Translations under genes and position numbers: made by a program | Notes under the pieces: model-generated | The model's database searches: none | Told to the model about the DNA's origin: nothing | The model's input: only the letters and a program-made list of their open reading frames with translations | Assembly: GCA_027972325.1 (NCBI GenBank) | Contig: JAPMOS010000013.1 | Location: 392,501 to 456,500, forward strand | DNA from: Paratrimastix pyriformis | Taxonomy: Eukaryota; Preaxostyla; Paratrimastigidae | Direction of reading: 5' to 3' | DNA: 64,000 bases | In this document: one piece after another, positions 32,647 through 53,236 of the stretch | Layout: every line of letters starts with the position of its first letter | How positions within the stretch are numbered: the first letter of the stretch is position 1

Positions 32647-35600
32647 ATGGAGACTGAACAACAGGAAGACACAGAGTTTGATGCACCCTATTGTCTCCAT
32701 TGGAAGTGGACCATACTATGGACGTCACGTCTGGCGCGCGTCTATCTGAGTTATCTTGTGGTGGTTTCGGCTTTTTTTGCTGTTATGATTGGGATACAAT
32801 TTGTGCTGAGCTGCTTTTACTCCTCCATTAACGTCTCAACCAGTCTGGATGTCAATGTCACCATCGATACCAGCAACGCCGCCCCTCGCTTGTATGAGAC
32901 GCTTTCCGGCCAGTTGCATAGCACCCAACAATTGAACTCCTCCTTATTCGCGATGGTTTTGCTGTTGTTCTTCGTCTCTTACATTGCTTCCCTCGTGATC
33001 GCGCTCCATTTTTCGCTCCTGCGATGGCTGTTTCAGCCACTGGGGGAACGCTGGGGCCGACGGGTTGTCTTCTCGCTCTTCCTCGTCTTCCCACTGGCCC
33101 ACCTGGGGCTCACGTTTTGGTCGATCCACGCCCTGCAGCTCAGCATCCTGGTCGCCGTGGCGGTCACCTTCGCCGTCGTTCTGCTGCTCTTCCTCTGGTC
33201 CGTTGCCAGATCCCCCTTGGATGGCCGATACAAGGACCCTTCTCTTCACCCCTGTAGGTTCACTGGAAAAGAGCTCTTCAAACTGCGGGCCCTCTGCCCT
33301 TGCTGCTGCCGGCGGAGGAAGAGCCCCGATGGCGATCGCCCCACCCCGCTGACCCTGGTCCAGATCCTCGAGATCCTCGGCTTCCACCCTGGGTCTGAGC
33401 CGGCCCTGCCCATCTCGTGTATGGTCTCCTTCACTGGCGTGTGTCGCGGCGGTTGGGCGGGGCTCATCAGGTACCGGCTCAAGCTGGGCACCATCTTCCT
33501 GGGGATGCACCTCTTCGGGATGCTCGTCTTCACCTCGTTCAAGCTCTCCCGGCTGGCGCTGCTCTTCGGGGTCTTCTGCGGCATCTTCGCCCTCACCAAC
33601 CTGGTGACCCTGGTCGCGCAGGGCCCCGTGCGGTTCTTCGCGATCCTCTTCTGCCAGCCCTGCCGCCGCCGCCAGGCGGCCCGCTCGCCCCCGGCCCACA
33701 CCATGCAGGAGCTGCTCCTGGACTCGCCCGACCTGGCCCCAGCCCCCGCCCTGGCCGCCGCCGCTCCCCCGGGGGCCGCTCCGGACACAGTGGTCTTGGT
33801 GACGGGCTCGCGAACGGCCACGGCCCGTATGGTGCGCGGGGCCCATCTGTTCTACCTGACCAGCCAGGTGCTCTTCCACATCTCCCTGGACATCGCCGTC
33901 CTGGCCCTGGCCTTCGCCACCTCCTGGCGGATGGGCGTCTCGGCCGTCGTCTGCGTGGCGGTCTCGCTGGGATTCTTCGGGGACAACACCCACCCGCTGC
34001 TGCCCTTCATGCACACCGGCCGCCGCCGGGGGTCCCGCAAGAAGAAGCCCAAGCCCCTCACCTTCTCCCTGTCCATGCCCCCACGCGACGAGGTCCGCAT
34101 ACCGGCCCGATGGTTGACGGGGGGGGGGGGGAGGGGGGGGGGTGCTGGTGCCCATTCTCCGTCCCACCGGGCTATCGCTTCGCGGTGCTGATGATCTGTT
34201 GTCCTCGTCATCTCGCTGTCTCGGCGGTACCCATCGGATGTCCCCGTGGTCTCGCCCAGGACGCCGCGTCGCCGCCCGAGGAGGAGCCGCTCTTCGGGCC
34301 GCACCCCGACGAGGGCAGCGTGTGTGTGCTGGTGTCGCTGATGTGCTTCTTCGGCACCGTGGGGGTGCTCCTCTTCGCCCTGGGACTGGCCCTCCCCCAG
34401 CTGGGTCCGCCGCCCAGCCCCTCCCGCCACCACAGCCCCCATCGAGGCGTCCTACCAATCCGCCCCCTCGCGCAGGCCCTTCGGAGGACTTCATTGTGGT
34501 CCCGCCCGCGGGCCAGCCGCTCCGGCCCTGGAACGCGACCGACCTGCTGCCGTATGCGGGCTGCCGGGCCCGGTGGGGCGGCGCGGAGGAGCCCCTGGGC
34601 CTGGTCGACCTGGCCCTCATGTCGGCCATCGCCTACGCCAGCCCCACCCTCCAGGAGCACATCCGAAGCGAGGTCCGCCCCCGCCCGGCCTGCCGCCCCG
34701 GGGAGGAGTTTCATGCCTCTTGCCGCCCTCGGCCTCTCCCAGGCGTTCAACCACTCGAGCTACCGGATCGTCCAGCGGTCGTGCGAGGAGAAGCAGGTGT
34801 GCTTCGTCGAGTTCTACAGCCAGGCTGAGAACATCAGCGTGGTCGCCGTTCGGTCCGGCTGCTGCCCGCCGTTCCACTTCCTCGCCCTCCGCCCTCCGCC
34901 CTCCGCGCCGAAATCCCGAATGTCATGGCTTGGGCTCAACTCGGCACAACGTGCACTTGGGTCTCGGGCTGGGCTGGCAGGGGCACCTTCGAGACGTTCG
35001 ACTGGATCCAGGATTTGTCCATCTGGGGCGAGACGGCCCTCATCCAGGCCTTCTCCGTCATGGGCGGTCTGCATCCCCCCGGCCGATCCGCCCCCCTGAT
35101 CCCTCCCTCTGACCTCCGTCGGTATCCTTTTCCGGCTGCAGGGCCCATCTTGGGCGTGTGGCCTGCGAGCCTCACCTCACGCATCGTGCAGGCGGTCTCG
35201 ACCATCTCGCAGTTCTTCACCATCCAGTTCCGGTACTACTCCCAGGTGGAGGCATTCGCGGCGGCCCTCAGACCCCACCGGGCCCAGGTCATCCTCACGG
35301 GCCACTCCCTCGGCGGTCCGCAGCGCAAACCTTTCCGCCCCGTCCCGCCCCCCCACCGGAGCCGACCCCTTCTGAACGTGTGGGGGCCTCTCCCTTCCTT
35401 TCGGGCAGGTGGGGTGGCCAAGATCGTGGGGGCGGGTCTGAACCTGCCTGCGGTGGCCTTCTCGGGGCCCGGGATCGCCGACCTCGAGTTCAAGCTGGAC
35501 CTGCCCGTGCCGGCAATCCAGCGCAATTTGTACACCGTCATCCCCGAGCGCGACCCCGTCCCCCGGATCGGGAAGGCCTCGGGTGATGTCCAGAACATTG

Positions 35601-35725
35601 GCTGCTGGGGGGAAGTCCCCATGTTTAGCTGCCACTCGATCATGCGGACCATTTGCGAACTTTCCACCGCATGCGCCGACCCATACCACAGAGGCACAGT
35701 AATCTGTCCGGAGATTGCCCAGTGA
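32647..35725 (+). CDS. Membrane-anchored class-3 lipase (DAG lipase-like), copy 2
   Basis: ATG at 32647 (METEQQEDTEFD). N-terminal spans align with copy 1: YLSYLVVVSAFFAVMIGIQF, LLLFFVSYIASLVIALHF, FSLFLVFPLAHLGLTF. Introns at about 33199-33258 (GTCCGTTGCC...CTGTAG) and 33393-33470 (GTCTGAGCCG...CATCAG) restore the same WF(T/N)-K-LCKLR and FHPxYRLKL joints seen in copy 1. A large insert-containing region, NTHPLLPFMHT, matches copy 1 LTHPLLPYLKT. The C-terminal lipase domain has GHSLGG (about 35300), AFSGPGIADL, VIPERDPVPRIGKA and CHSIMRTICELS, ending CPEIAQ with TGA at 35723. Expected to cleave acylglycerols at a membrane. No reason to think it inactive. It lies in opposite orientation to copy 1, about 19 kb away. 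Confidence 0.87.
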
Positions 35726-35851
35726 ACACTGCAGGGAGAATTATTTCGGGTCATTGAGACCACTCTGGTGTTTTTTTCTGGGAGATCTCTTGGGGTGATT
35801 GGAAAACAAGTGCGAGAGCTGTCACTGTGAACTCTCCGTTGTTGTTGTCAC

Positions 35852-44852
<9,001 letters not shown>

Positions 44853-45174
44853 ACTCCGACGGTCGGGTGGTGAGCATGCCGGTCCGATCGGGTTGGTGTC
44901 GTGTTGGCATCGCGTGCGGCGACCAGCGAACACGACGACATCGCGCATGCCCATGCTGAGGGCAGCGCCCCGCGGGGCGGGCGGCAACGAGAGGGAGAGA
45001 GAGAGAGAGAGACGTCGGGGGAGGGGAGACCGGCCTGGCGGCGGCCTCGTGTGCCGTCCCAGAGGCGAAGGGCGGGGACGGCGGGCGGCCCGTCGACTGC
45101 CGTCTCGGGGGCGCCCGAGCTCTCCTGGGCGCATGACCGCGCCACGCTGCGGACACAGGCGGCTGGTGGGCCGA
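44853..45174. other. Spacer between convergent ATAD2-like and PIG-A genes
   Basis: Contains the 3' ends of both transcripts. A short GA run (44991-45013) is visible; nothing else recognised. Confidence 0.5.
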
Positions 45175-48100
45175 TCAGGCCTCCCCCTGGCCGCCCCCCA
45201 GCGCGCCGCCGCACTCGGGGCAGCAGCCGTCTGAGGTCGAGGCGGCGGCGGGGTCGGGGACGCCAGGGCCCGGTGCCCCTGCTTCGGGCACCCCACCGCC
45301 GCGAGGGGGCTGCGCGTGGGAGGGCATGGGGCCGGCGAACGAGGGCCACACCTCGCCCAGGTCGGGGAAGCGGATGCCGCCCATGATGCCGCCCCCCAGC
45401 CGGAGGGGCAGCGGCCTGTGGGGGGCGGCCGGGCCGGGGGCGGGCGGCCCGGGGGAGGTGCCCTCGAGGTGGTCGGCCGGGTACGCCGCCGGCCCGGGGC
45501 CCGTCGCTGCCGGGGCTGCGGCCTCGGGCCTGCCGGGCTCGGCCGGCACGGAATCCGCGACGGAATGGGCCGGCGGCCCCGGGGGACCCGAGATCCAGCC
45601 CCCCGGCAGGGCCAGGGCCCACCCCAAGATATCCCCACCGGCACCCCCCGCGGCCTCCTCGGCGCCGCCGCTCTGGTCTGGCGGGGCGGGGAGGGCCGCC
45701 CGCTGGGCGAGGTACTGGCGGTAGAGGGTGGGCAGGTCGGGGGCCAGGTCGATCCGGCCGGGGGGCAGCCACCAGTCCAGGCCCCGCAGCAGGATCCGGT
45801 CCATGGCCGCCACCATGCAGAAGATCTTCCCCGCGAAGGGCCCGCACCCGTAGTACCTGCGCCGGCAGGGCGGGTCGGATGGGTGTCGTGGCCCAGGGGG
45901 CCGGGGGCGGGGGCGGGGGCGGGGGCGGACCGGCGGAGGCGTTCCATGAGGGTGGGGATGGGGCCGGCCATCATGCGGTGGTAGACCCGCTCGTTGCGGA
46001 TGGCGATGTCCTGCCAGCTGTACATGTCCTTCAGCTGCGGCCGCCCCGGGGGGTCCCGACGACGGATGAGGATCGGGGAGATGGCGCGGGGTGGCAGAAG
46101 CAAGGCGGCCTGGCGCGGGGTGGCAAGCAGGCGGCCTGGCGCGGGGTGGCGAAGCAAGGCGGCCTGGCGGGGGCAGAAGCAAGGCGGCCTGGCGCGGGGG
46201 GGGGGGGGGGGTGGCAGAAGCAAGGCGGCCTGGCGCGGGGGGGGGGGGGGGGGGTGTAGAAGCAAGGCGGCCTGGCGCGGGGGGGGGGGGGGTGGCAGAA
46301 GCAAGGCGGCCTGGGCCTGGGCCTGGGCACGGAGGACCTGGGAGTGGAACTCCTCGGGGGCCAGGTCGTGGATGATGGCGATCGACTGGCTCAGGGCGTC
46401 CACAAGGTCTGCCCCCGGGGAGGGGAAGGGCCACAGGGCACGGATGGGGGATGGGAGAAAGCGAAGGTCAGCGGGCAACCGACCGGCGGGCGGGCGGGGC
46501 CGGGCAGCGGGAGGGACTCGGGATGGCGGATGGCCAGGGCAGCGATGACGCAGGGGCGAGGCGGACCGTCGACACAGGGACGGGCCATCTTGATCATGTG
46601 GCTGGGGAGCACCTCCTGTCCGCCCCGCCACAGGCCGGTGCCGGGGGTGAGACAGGGCCCAGGCCCGACACGAGCCCAACCCCGGGGCATCACCACAACC
46701 TCCCCGGGCAGGGCAGGGGGCATGCGAACCGGGACCCCGCCCACGTCCGTTGAGACCACGAAGAGCCCCGCGGCGGCGGCCTCGAGGATGGCGATGCAGA
46801 AGGCCTCGGTCAGCGAGCAGTTCAGGAAGATGTGCCCCTGGACCAGCACCTGCATACCCATGGGGGGGGGGGGGGGGGGGGGGGGGGGGAGGTCACCACC
46901 ACCATGAAGTGGTCAGGGGCGGGCCGGGGGCGCCGACGGACGTCGCGCACTTTGTGGTGGGGCACGGGGCCCAGCATCTCGACCCGGTCGAAGAGGTTGA
47001 ACTTCTCGCGCATCTCCTCGATCTGCGGCCGCATGGGCCCGTCGCCCCTGGCACGCAACGGGCGGCCGCAGGTACGGGGAGCGGCGAGGACCCCCGAGAA
47101 GAAGCGAGAGGTGAGTCCGGAATGGCGATCGCCCGCTCGCTGGGCGGACGGAGGGCCCCAGGGGCGGCGCGGACCGATGACGAAGCGGACCATGGGGAAC
47201 TGCCGGCAAATGGGTGGGATGATGTGCACCAGCAGGTCGACCCCTTCCGGTACACCAGCCGGCTCAGCACAACGATCTTCACTGCGCCACCCCGGACCCG
47301 GACCCGCCCGCCCGCCGAGGACATCCCCCGGGGGATGGAGACCGAGAGGGAGATGAGGCACGGGGGGGGGGGGGGGGGGGGGGAGGAGAGGGTGGAGGCT
47401 GGAGGCTGGAAGCTGGAAGCTCGTTGTTGGGAATGGGTTGGCCAGGGGCAGGGGGCAGTGGGGCAGGGCGGGGCGGCCCGCGGACCGTGCTCCTTATCGC
47501 GCTTGGAGGGGTCCGGGTAGAAGACCGAGCAGTCGACCGAGTTGGGGATCACCGAGACGTTGCTGGGCGAGATGCTGGCCCGCAGGACGGTGTTCTCCTT
47601 CCTGTGGGGTGGGGGTGGGGGTGGGGGTGTGAGTGGGGGATTGCGGGCTCTGTGGGAGGGGGGCTGGAGGCCCATCACCACGGACCCAACATGGGAGACG
47701 CAGATGACGTGATCGATGTCGGAGAGGGTCCACTTGAGCAGTTTGTTCATCAAGATGCTCGAGAGGTCGGCAAAACCCAGGAGAGAGTGGTCCGTGAAGC
47801 ACGCGTGCAGCCCCATCGAGCGGGCATGCATGATCCCTTCGTGGCAAAGGGTGGAGAAGGCCTAAAGGGGAGCGGGGGGCGGTTGGAGGGAAGAGACGGA
47901 GCGAGGCGGACCTGATGGCCATGAACAATCTGGATTTGTTCGCGGATAAATATATTTCGCAAGAGGGGAAGCGTTCCAAAGATGGTGGGGACAGTGTTTC
48001 CCATGATGAATGGCTGCCACGGGATGTAATACACTTTCAAACCATTTGTCATGTAGCGGACGCCTGAACGATCGCCGTATGCATGCGTCACCACGACCAC

Positions 48101-48250
48101 TTTGTGCCCCATCTGAATCAGACACTGAGAAAGCTGAAAGATATGGCTCTCCACGCCACCCATGTTCGGGTAGAAGAAGTCGCTGATCATACATATGCGG
48201 TACTTGGGTCCTCCTTGCGCTTGTTGATCGGAACCTCCACCCGAAGCCAT
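45175..48250 (-). CDS. PIGA: PIG-A, catalytic subunit of GPI-GlcNAc transferase
   Basis: Minus-strand gene from ATG at 48250 to TGA at 45175. The N-terminus has the family signature [20 protein letters not shown] (about 48195), then [34 protein letters not shown] (47800), [20 protein letters not shown] (47600), [11 protein letters not shown] (47270), [17 protein letters not shown] (47000), [18 protein letters not shown] (46850) and the EX7E motif [11 protein letters not shown]-terminal hydrophobic stretch ([10 protein letters not shown], about 45820) fits the single membrane anchor of PIG-A. The protein transfers GlcNAc from UDP-GlcNAc to phosphatidylinositol on the cytosolic ER face, the first step of GPI-anchor synthesis. 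The tail after the anchor is longer than in animals and Gly/Pro/Ala-rich, ending [15 protein letters not shown]. Introns carry poly-C runs and a roughly 30-bp minisatellite. Confidence 0.93.
46085..46315 (-). repeat. Minisatellite of about 30 to 45 bp with poly-C inserts, about seven units
   Basis: Units of AGCAAGGCGGCCTGGCGCGG separated by G-runs of variable length (plus strand), in a PIG-A intron. Confidence 0.9.
46862..46889 (-). repeat. Poly-C run (sense) in PIG-A intron
   Basis: About 28 G on the plus strand immediately before the VLVQGHIF exon in transcript order, where the polypyrimidine tract should be. Confidence 0.9.
47361..47382 (-). repeat. Poly-C run (sense) in PIG-A intron
   Basis: About 22 G on the plus strand in the intron upstream of the [11 protein letters not shown] exon. 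Confidence 0.85.
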
Positions 48251-48318
48251 ACCCCGCGAAATGGACTCCGGGAACAACAAAATGAGCCTTCTTCTCCTTT
48301 GCGGGCACAACGACTATT

Positions 48319-49811
48319 TTAGGGTTTGAGGTCCCCCTCTGGAGGCAGTGGGGGGTGGACAATCGGGATGCTTTCCTGGCCCGTCTGGAGAAGCGGCTCA
48401 ACAACAGGCTGTGTCTGTGTCTCCGGCAGAGACCTGACTGGCGAGGCTGGCCGGCTTGGAGGCGGAAGAATGTCGGCAATTCCATCAAGAATCTAGAGAG
48501 GAACAGGATCCACAGAAAGGTCACAAGGGAACGGACGATAGAAGGTTGGTACGCGAATTGATCGAGCTCCTCGCGCGAAGTTACTCCCGAGAGAACAAGG
48601 CATGTGGTGATCTCGCTTTCAATTCCCGCAATGATGTCGGTATCCATCCGATCACCAATAATCACAGTGTCCTCGCGGCGGGCTCTTTAGGGGCAATAAG
48701 AATATGCAAAAAAACGAACTGCGATCAGACTTGAGCATCTTCAGTGCTTGCCTCATCATCAAGGGATTTGCTATAAGAGTCGAGTTTTGAAATGTTCAGT
48801 GGGGATAGTTCGCAACGACCACGTTTCCCCAGCGTGTAGGCTTTTTTCCCGGTGACGAGCTCGATCGGAGCGACAAGTGCACCGGTGGCCGGATGCATCC
48901 CTCCTTCGCCGACCATCGAAATGTCAGGATTGGTGCAGATTAGCTTCGCTCCCTTCTTCACCGCCTGAATAGCACGCACCAACTGCAAAAAGGGTTGGGG
49001 CTCGGACACCAGGAGCCGAACAGACCTTTTCGTAACCGAAGGAACGAGTGTCCCCCACCACAACGAAGTCTTCAAAGAAGGTTGGCTATAGAAGAGCAGT
49101 TTGGAAAAAACGCAAACCTGGGTCCACTTCATTCATGGAAAACCCAGCTGCATACAGGGCCTGCGTCAAGCCGGCCTCACCAATCACGAAGCAAGTTCCT
49201 CCTGGCTTTTGCGACGCCAAGAAGCCAGCAGTTGAAAGAGCCGAGGTGTAAAAATGGTCCTCGCCCACCGTGATCCCCAGCCTCTTCATTTTCTGTGAGA
49301 GTTCCTCTGGAAGGGAATGCACATTATCATGCAAAACAATTTGCAGACTTGGAGATCGTTCAGAGCTGTTTGTCAGAAATACGAAACGTTTCTCCTCCTT
49401 CACAAGCCACCGAAGAAATTCGGAGACACGGGGCAGCAATTGGTTTCCGTGATAGATCACACCATCCATATCAATGATAAACGCTTCTTTCGCTCGAATC
49501 GTTGCCACCGAGTAGATGGGAGGCGACAGTGCTCCTGACTCTCTGGGGGGTTGCATGGCGAGCTCTTGCATTTCAAATGATTTGGAAGACGATCCTGCGC
49601 CGCTGGCAGTCCTGGGGTGTGCTCCGCTGTGCTCGCAATCCAAATTATCGATGGAGCCGGCGCGGCCGACTGCCGAAGACGACCAGCTTGCCCTCTTCCC
49701 CCAGCTGCAGATCATTCGCTCTCGCGTCGCTAATTTGGGCGTTCCTCCTCTGACACGGCCATTCAATGAGGTCGTTTCCTCGCTTGCCCCACGCTCAATG
49801 CACAATGCCAT
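48319..49811 (-). CDS. HAD-superfamily phosphatase, NagD / phosphoglycolate phosphatase type
   Basis: Motif I DMDGVIYHG (about 49475, DxD nucleophile), motif II VFLTNSS, the C2-cap sequence with GTCFVIGEAGLTQAL, KKGAKLICTNPD, GKPNPLMMRQALKML and motif IV IIGDRMDTDI are all present. I joined exons across short introns: GTGGTCGTTG...TTATAG restores GK|PNPLMM, GTCTGATCGC...CTAAAG restores LK|ARREDTVIIGD, and GTCCGTTCCC...CTCTAG restores QPSI|ILDGIADILPP. The tail ends GDLKP with TAA at 48319. Likely a cytosolic small-molecule phosphatase (phosphoglycolate, glycerol-3-phosphate or pyridoxal phosphate); the substrate cannot be told. The start is uncertain: ATG at 49811 gives about 110 residues before motif I, ATG at 49571 (MQELAMQPPR) gives about 30. 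Confidence 0.88.
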
Positions 49812-49880
49812 TCATTCTCATAGTCCCATTCGCTCGAAGAGCTCTGCGACTCGACCGCCCTTACCCTCATCAGGGCGCAC
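49812..49880. promoter_or_regulatory. 69-bp divergent intergenic region
   Basis: Lies between the start of the HAD phosphatase (-) and that of the homeodomain gene (+) if the upstream ATG of the phosphatase is used. Presumed bidirectional promoter; no motif identified. Confidence 0.4.
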
Positions 49881-51648
49881 ATGAAGTATCTCGCCGGACT
49901 CATATCACAACAGCGGAGTCAGCTCGTTCAAACCCAGGTCCAGCTTGGCTTGGCCAACACCAGGCTTCAACAACTGCGCGAAAGGCACGCCCTTCAGCGG
50001 CAACAACAACAGACACAACATCAACAAGAGACCGCCCATCTCACCACCGCGCACCAAGCCGAGAAACGCGCCCTTCGTCAACAAAACAACACGCCGGGCA
50101 CGGACGCCCTGAGTCTGTCTCGTCTCGAATGCCAGATTTTCACGCCACCAGCAGCGCCACTGATCCAACAGTATTATTTGCAAAGGGAAGCGCTCTTGGC
50201 CCAACACTCGGCCCAGCGGGACCAGCTGCATCAGCAGCACCAGCTGGAGGAGGCCGCCCTCACCTCCGCCCTGCAAGTTCTCGAGGGCCAGCAGCACCAA
50301 CTCGAAGCAGGTCTCCCGATGCTTCTGGAGCGTCTCAGGAGGCTGACGAACCTCGGGTCGGGCAGCCCCCCACCTGAGGTGGCCGAAGTTCTCGGCGATA
50401 CCTTCGAGTCTGTCGTCATGCGCCTTTGGGGATCTCTTGATTTTTATTCCAAGGCCAAGTTTGGAAGAATATTCCCTGGAGTCAGCCTCCCGGCAAGCAC
50501 TGGCCGCCGAGCTCGACGTGGCTGCCCGAAAGGTCGGTGGCTCCTCTCCCCTCCGTCTGAGATCGACCGTTTTGGCAGCTTGTTGCCCAGCAGCTCTCTG
50601 TTGGGGCCCCTTCAGGGGCAGACCCCAAGGCTGGGAAAGAAGACCAGGTCAGCGACGAGAGCGAGGAGAGTGAAGAGAGCGGGACGGACCACCCGGCCGC
50701 AGCGACCAAGACGTCAGCTGGCACATTGTCTGCATGGACATGATTCTCCGATCCGACTGCCCCATTCTTGTTTTAGGACGCCCCAGTCCGCCCTCCAAGC
50801 CGCCGCAGCCCTGGGTTTCCCCCCGCGGTCCGCCGAGCCAGGATGCTGCCTCCTCGACCCCCCCTGCCCTGCCCCTGCCCCTGCCCCCATCCCGCCTTGC
50901 CCCACCCCCCCGCCCACCCCCCCCCCCACCCCGCCCCCGCCCCGCCCGCCCGCCCGCCCCGCCCCGCCCGCCCCGCCCCGCTCTGACCCTCCCTCGCCCC
51001 GCTCTGACCCTCCCTCGCCCCGCTCTGACCCTCCCTCGCCCCCCTCTGACCCTCCCTCGCCCCGCTCTGACCCTCCCTCGCCCCGCTCTGACCCTCCCTC
51101 GCCCCGCTCTGACCTCCCTCGCCCTGACCCTCCCTCGCCCCGCTGACCCTCCCTCTGACCCTCCCTCGCCCCGCTCTGACCCTCCCTCGCCCCGCTCTGA
51201 CCCTCCCTCGCCCCGCTCTGACCCTCCCTCGCCCCGCTCTGGCCCTCCCTCGCCCCCAGTGCCCTCCGCCGAGCTCGCTTGAGGATGATTGAAATGGGTC
51301 TTCTCGTCACGGAGGAGGTGAGAGAAGAGCTCCCGAAGCGAAGGCCGAAGCCCGGAGTTCCATCCACGTCCCTCAAAGGGCCCGAGCCCGGGGTTGCGCC
51401 CAAGCCACCCAAACCACGCCGGAGGTGGACGGACGACGAGAAGAGCGAAATGACCACAGCCTACATCGAGGAAGGTCGATCTTTTTTTCCCGCTTCTTTT
51501 TCAGCCTGATTCCCTCAAAGGTGGCCCACCCCCACTCAAGGATATGGAAGACCTCGCACGCAAATTCGGGACAAGTGCCGGCCGTGTCCGGATCTGGTTT
51601 AACAACAACCGGCAATTTCTCAAGGATCGATTACGTGGGAAATACTAG
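49881..51648 (+). CDS. Homeodomain transcription factor with N-terminal coiled coil
   Basis: ATG at 49881 (MKYLAGLISQQRSQLVQTQV) starts a Gln/Leu-rich coiled-coil region of roughly 160 residues (LRERHALQRQQQQTQHQQE). A middle exon encodes SLEEYSLESASRQALAAELD (about 50445-50530). A repeat-filled intron (about 50790-51250) follows. The C-terminal homeodomain starts RRRWTDDEKSEMTTAYIEEG (51420), then an intron (51474-51522 or slightly shorter), then DLARKFGTSAGRVRIWFNNN, ending RLRGKY with TAG at 51646. The helix-3 motif WFNNNR fits the WFxNxR consensus and lies about 41 residues after the first Trp, as expected for a 60-residue homeodomain. Likely a nuclear DNA-binding regulator. Which acceptor is used (CAG at 51508 or AAG at 51522) is open; phase favours the latter. 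Confidence 0.82.
50985..51255 (+). repeat. 21-bp minisatellite, about 12 copies
   Basis: Tandem CCCTCCCTCGCCCCGCTCTG-A units with a few deletions (about 51110-51150), in the intron upstream of the homeodomain exons. C-rich on the transcript strand. Confidence 0.93.
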
Positions 51649-51723
51649 AGTGAAGATTCCAACTTCTGGGCTCAGATTGGAGAGAGAATTCAGAGGATTG
51701 AAACGGCGCAATGTTCAACCAAT

Positions 51724-52318
51724 TTAGAAGGCCGCAGGAGCAGTCGCGGGGGCGGCAGCGGGAGCGGGGGCAGCGGCGGCAGGAGCCTTCTCGGGGGCCT
51801 CCTCCTTCTTGGTAGTCTTCTTGTCGTCCTTCTTCTCATCGAACTGTGGTGATTTGTGGTGAGCATTCGGGACAGTGAAGAAACTACGAACCTGACGGCG
51901 TGGGCGCTGTGGGGGCTTACGGTTGCGGCGCTCCTCAGCCGAGCGGACGCGGACGATGTGAGAGTGGACGGCGCAGGAGATGCAGTAGAGCATCTTCACG
52001 TACATCTTGGGGAGCTGGTACTTGTCGAAGACGCAGTTGTCCATGATATCGCGGAGGGCAGCGGACTCGACCATGTTGCGGACGAGGAAACGCTTAATGG
52101 CCTTATCCTAAAGGACCGAAAGGGAGAAGGAAAGGGATAAGATAGATGCATCGCGAAACTCGAATTTACGTGCAGGCGATCCCGATAGATTGCCCCCCAT
52201 ACAACACGAAAAATCTGCTAACCTTGGGGCAGCTGCGACCGCAGTTGGAGCAGCGGATGGGGCGGACGTGGCCACGCCCGTGCTTCTCGCGACCGGTGTT
52301 GCGCCGCTTCTGAGTCAT
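51724..52318 (-). CDS. RPS26: 40S ribosomal protein eS26
   Basis: ATG at 52318 ([20 protein letters not shown]), the conserved eS26 start. Exon 1 (52318-52223) ends [10 protein letters not shown]; the intron 52222-52108 joins it to [20 protein letters not shown] (from 52107). Zinc-binding cysteines are CxxC in CSNCG and CISC in [15 protein letters not shown]. The C-terminal part reads [12 protein letters not shown], then a segment that could be a 48-nt in-frame intron (GTTCGTAG...CCACAG, about 51894-51847), then [15 protein letters not shown] and an Ala/Pro tail, TAA at 51724. Structural component of the small ribosomal subunit near the mRNA exit. The Lys/Glu plus Ala/Pro tail is not the usual eS26 C-terminus. 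Confidence 0.95.
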
Positions 52319-52622
52319 TCTCTTCCTCTGTTCGAAAAGAGCGGTAAAAAGGACCAGAACCTGTGTGTGATTCAGACTGTCCCCCCTCAACCCTGAACCT
52401 TTTTCTGCGTGAAAGAAAGACTCTCGCAACCGCAAATTTCATCTATTTTTCTTCGATACACGTAGATTGGGTTGCTACGCTCTTGAATTTCGACATCCGG
52501 TTGAGAACTCTGCAATCTAGACCAACACTTCACAAATTGCTGGAACTGTTCGCCAACCACCCCATCCCCTGTCTGTGTCGAGAGAGTTAGGACGTTCAAA
52601 TTCTTTGCGGCAAAGACTGAAT
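52319..52622. other. Spacer between PPWD1 3' end and eS26 start
   Basis: Both flanking genes are on the minus strand. This comparatively AT-rich 304 bp should contain the eS26 promoter and 5' UTR plus the PPWD1 3' UTR. No TATA box or clear motif. Confidence 0.5.
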
Positions 52623-53200
52623 TTAAGAGATGTCAATGTTGATCATGCGCACGTCTTCGAGGGGCTTATCACTCTTGTCCGTCTTAACCGATTCGATCCT
52701 GGTGGTGGGGATGAGAGAAAAGGAAGTCCATGCGGCAAGGTGAGGGTGGATGCAGGAGCAGGCAGGACGGGGCAGGGGAGAGCGTGGCAGGGCAGACTTC
52801 TGCACGACGTCCATGCCCTTCCAGACGCGCCCGAAGACGGTGTGCTTGTTGTCGAGGAACGGGCACGGCACGGTGGTGATGAAGAACTGGGACCCATTGG
52901 TGCTGTCACGGCCAACCCAACCCGGACCCAGGGACCAACCCGAGGAGGAGGAGGCATGAGCATGGCGCCGAACCAGGGGGATGCCGAGCGGGGGATGCCG
53001 AGCGGGGGATGCCGAGCGAATGATGCCGAGCGGGGGATGCCGAGCGGGGGATGCCGAGCGGGGGATGCCGAGCGGGGGATGCCGAGCGGGGGATGCCGAG
53101 CGGGGGATGCCGAGCGGGGGATGCCGAGCGGGGGATGCCGAGCGGGGATGCCGAGCGGGGATGCCGAGCGGGGGTGGGGGTGGGGGGTGGGGGTGAGGGG

Positions 53201-53236
<36 letters not shown>

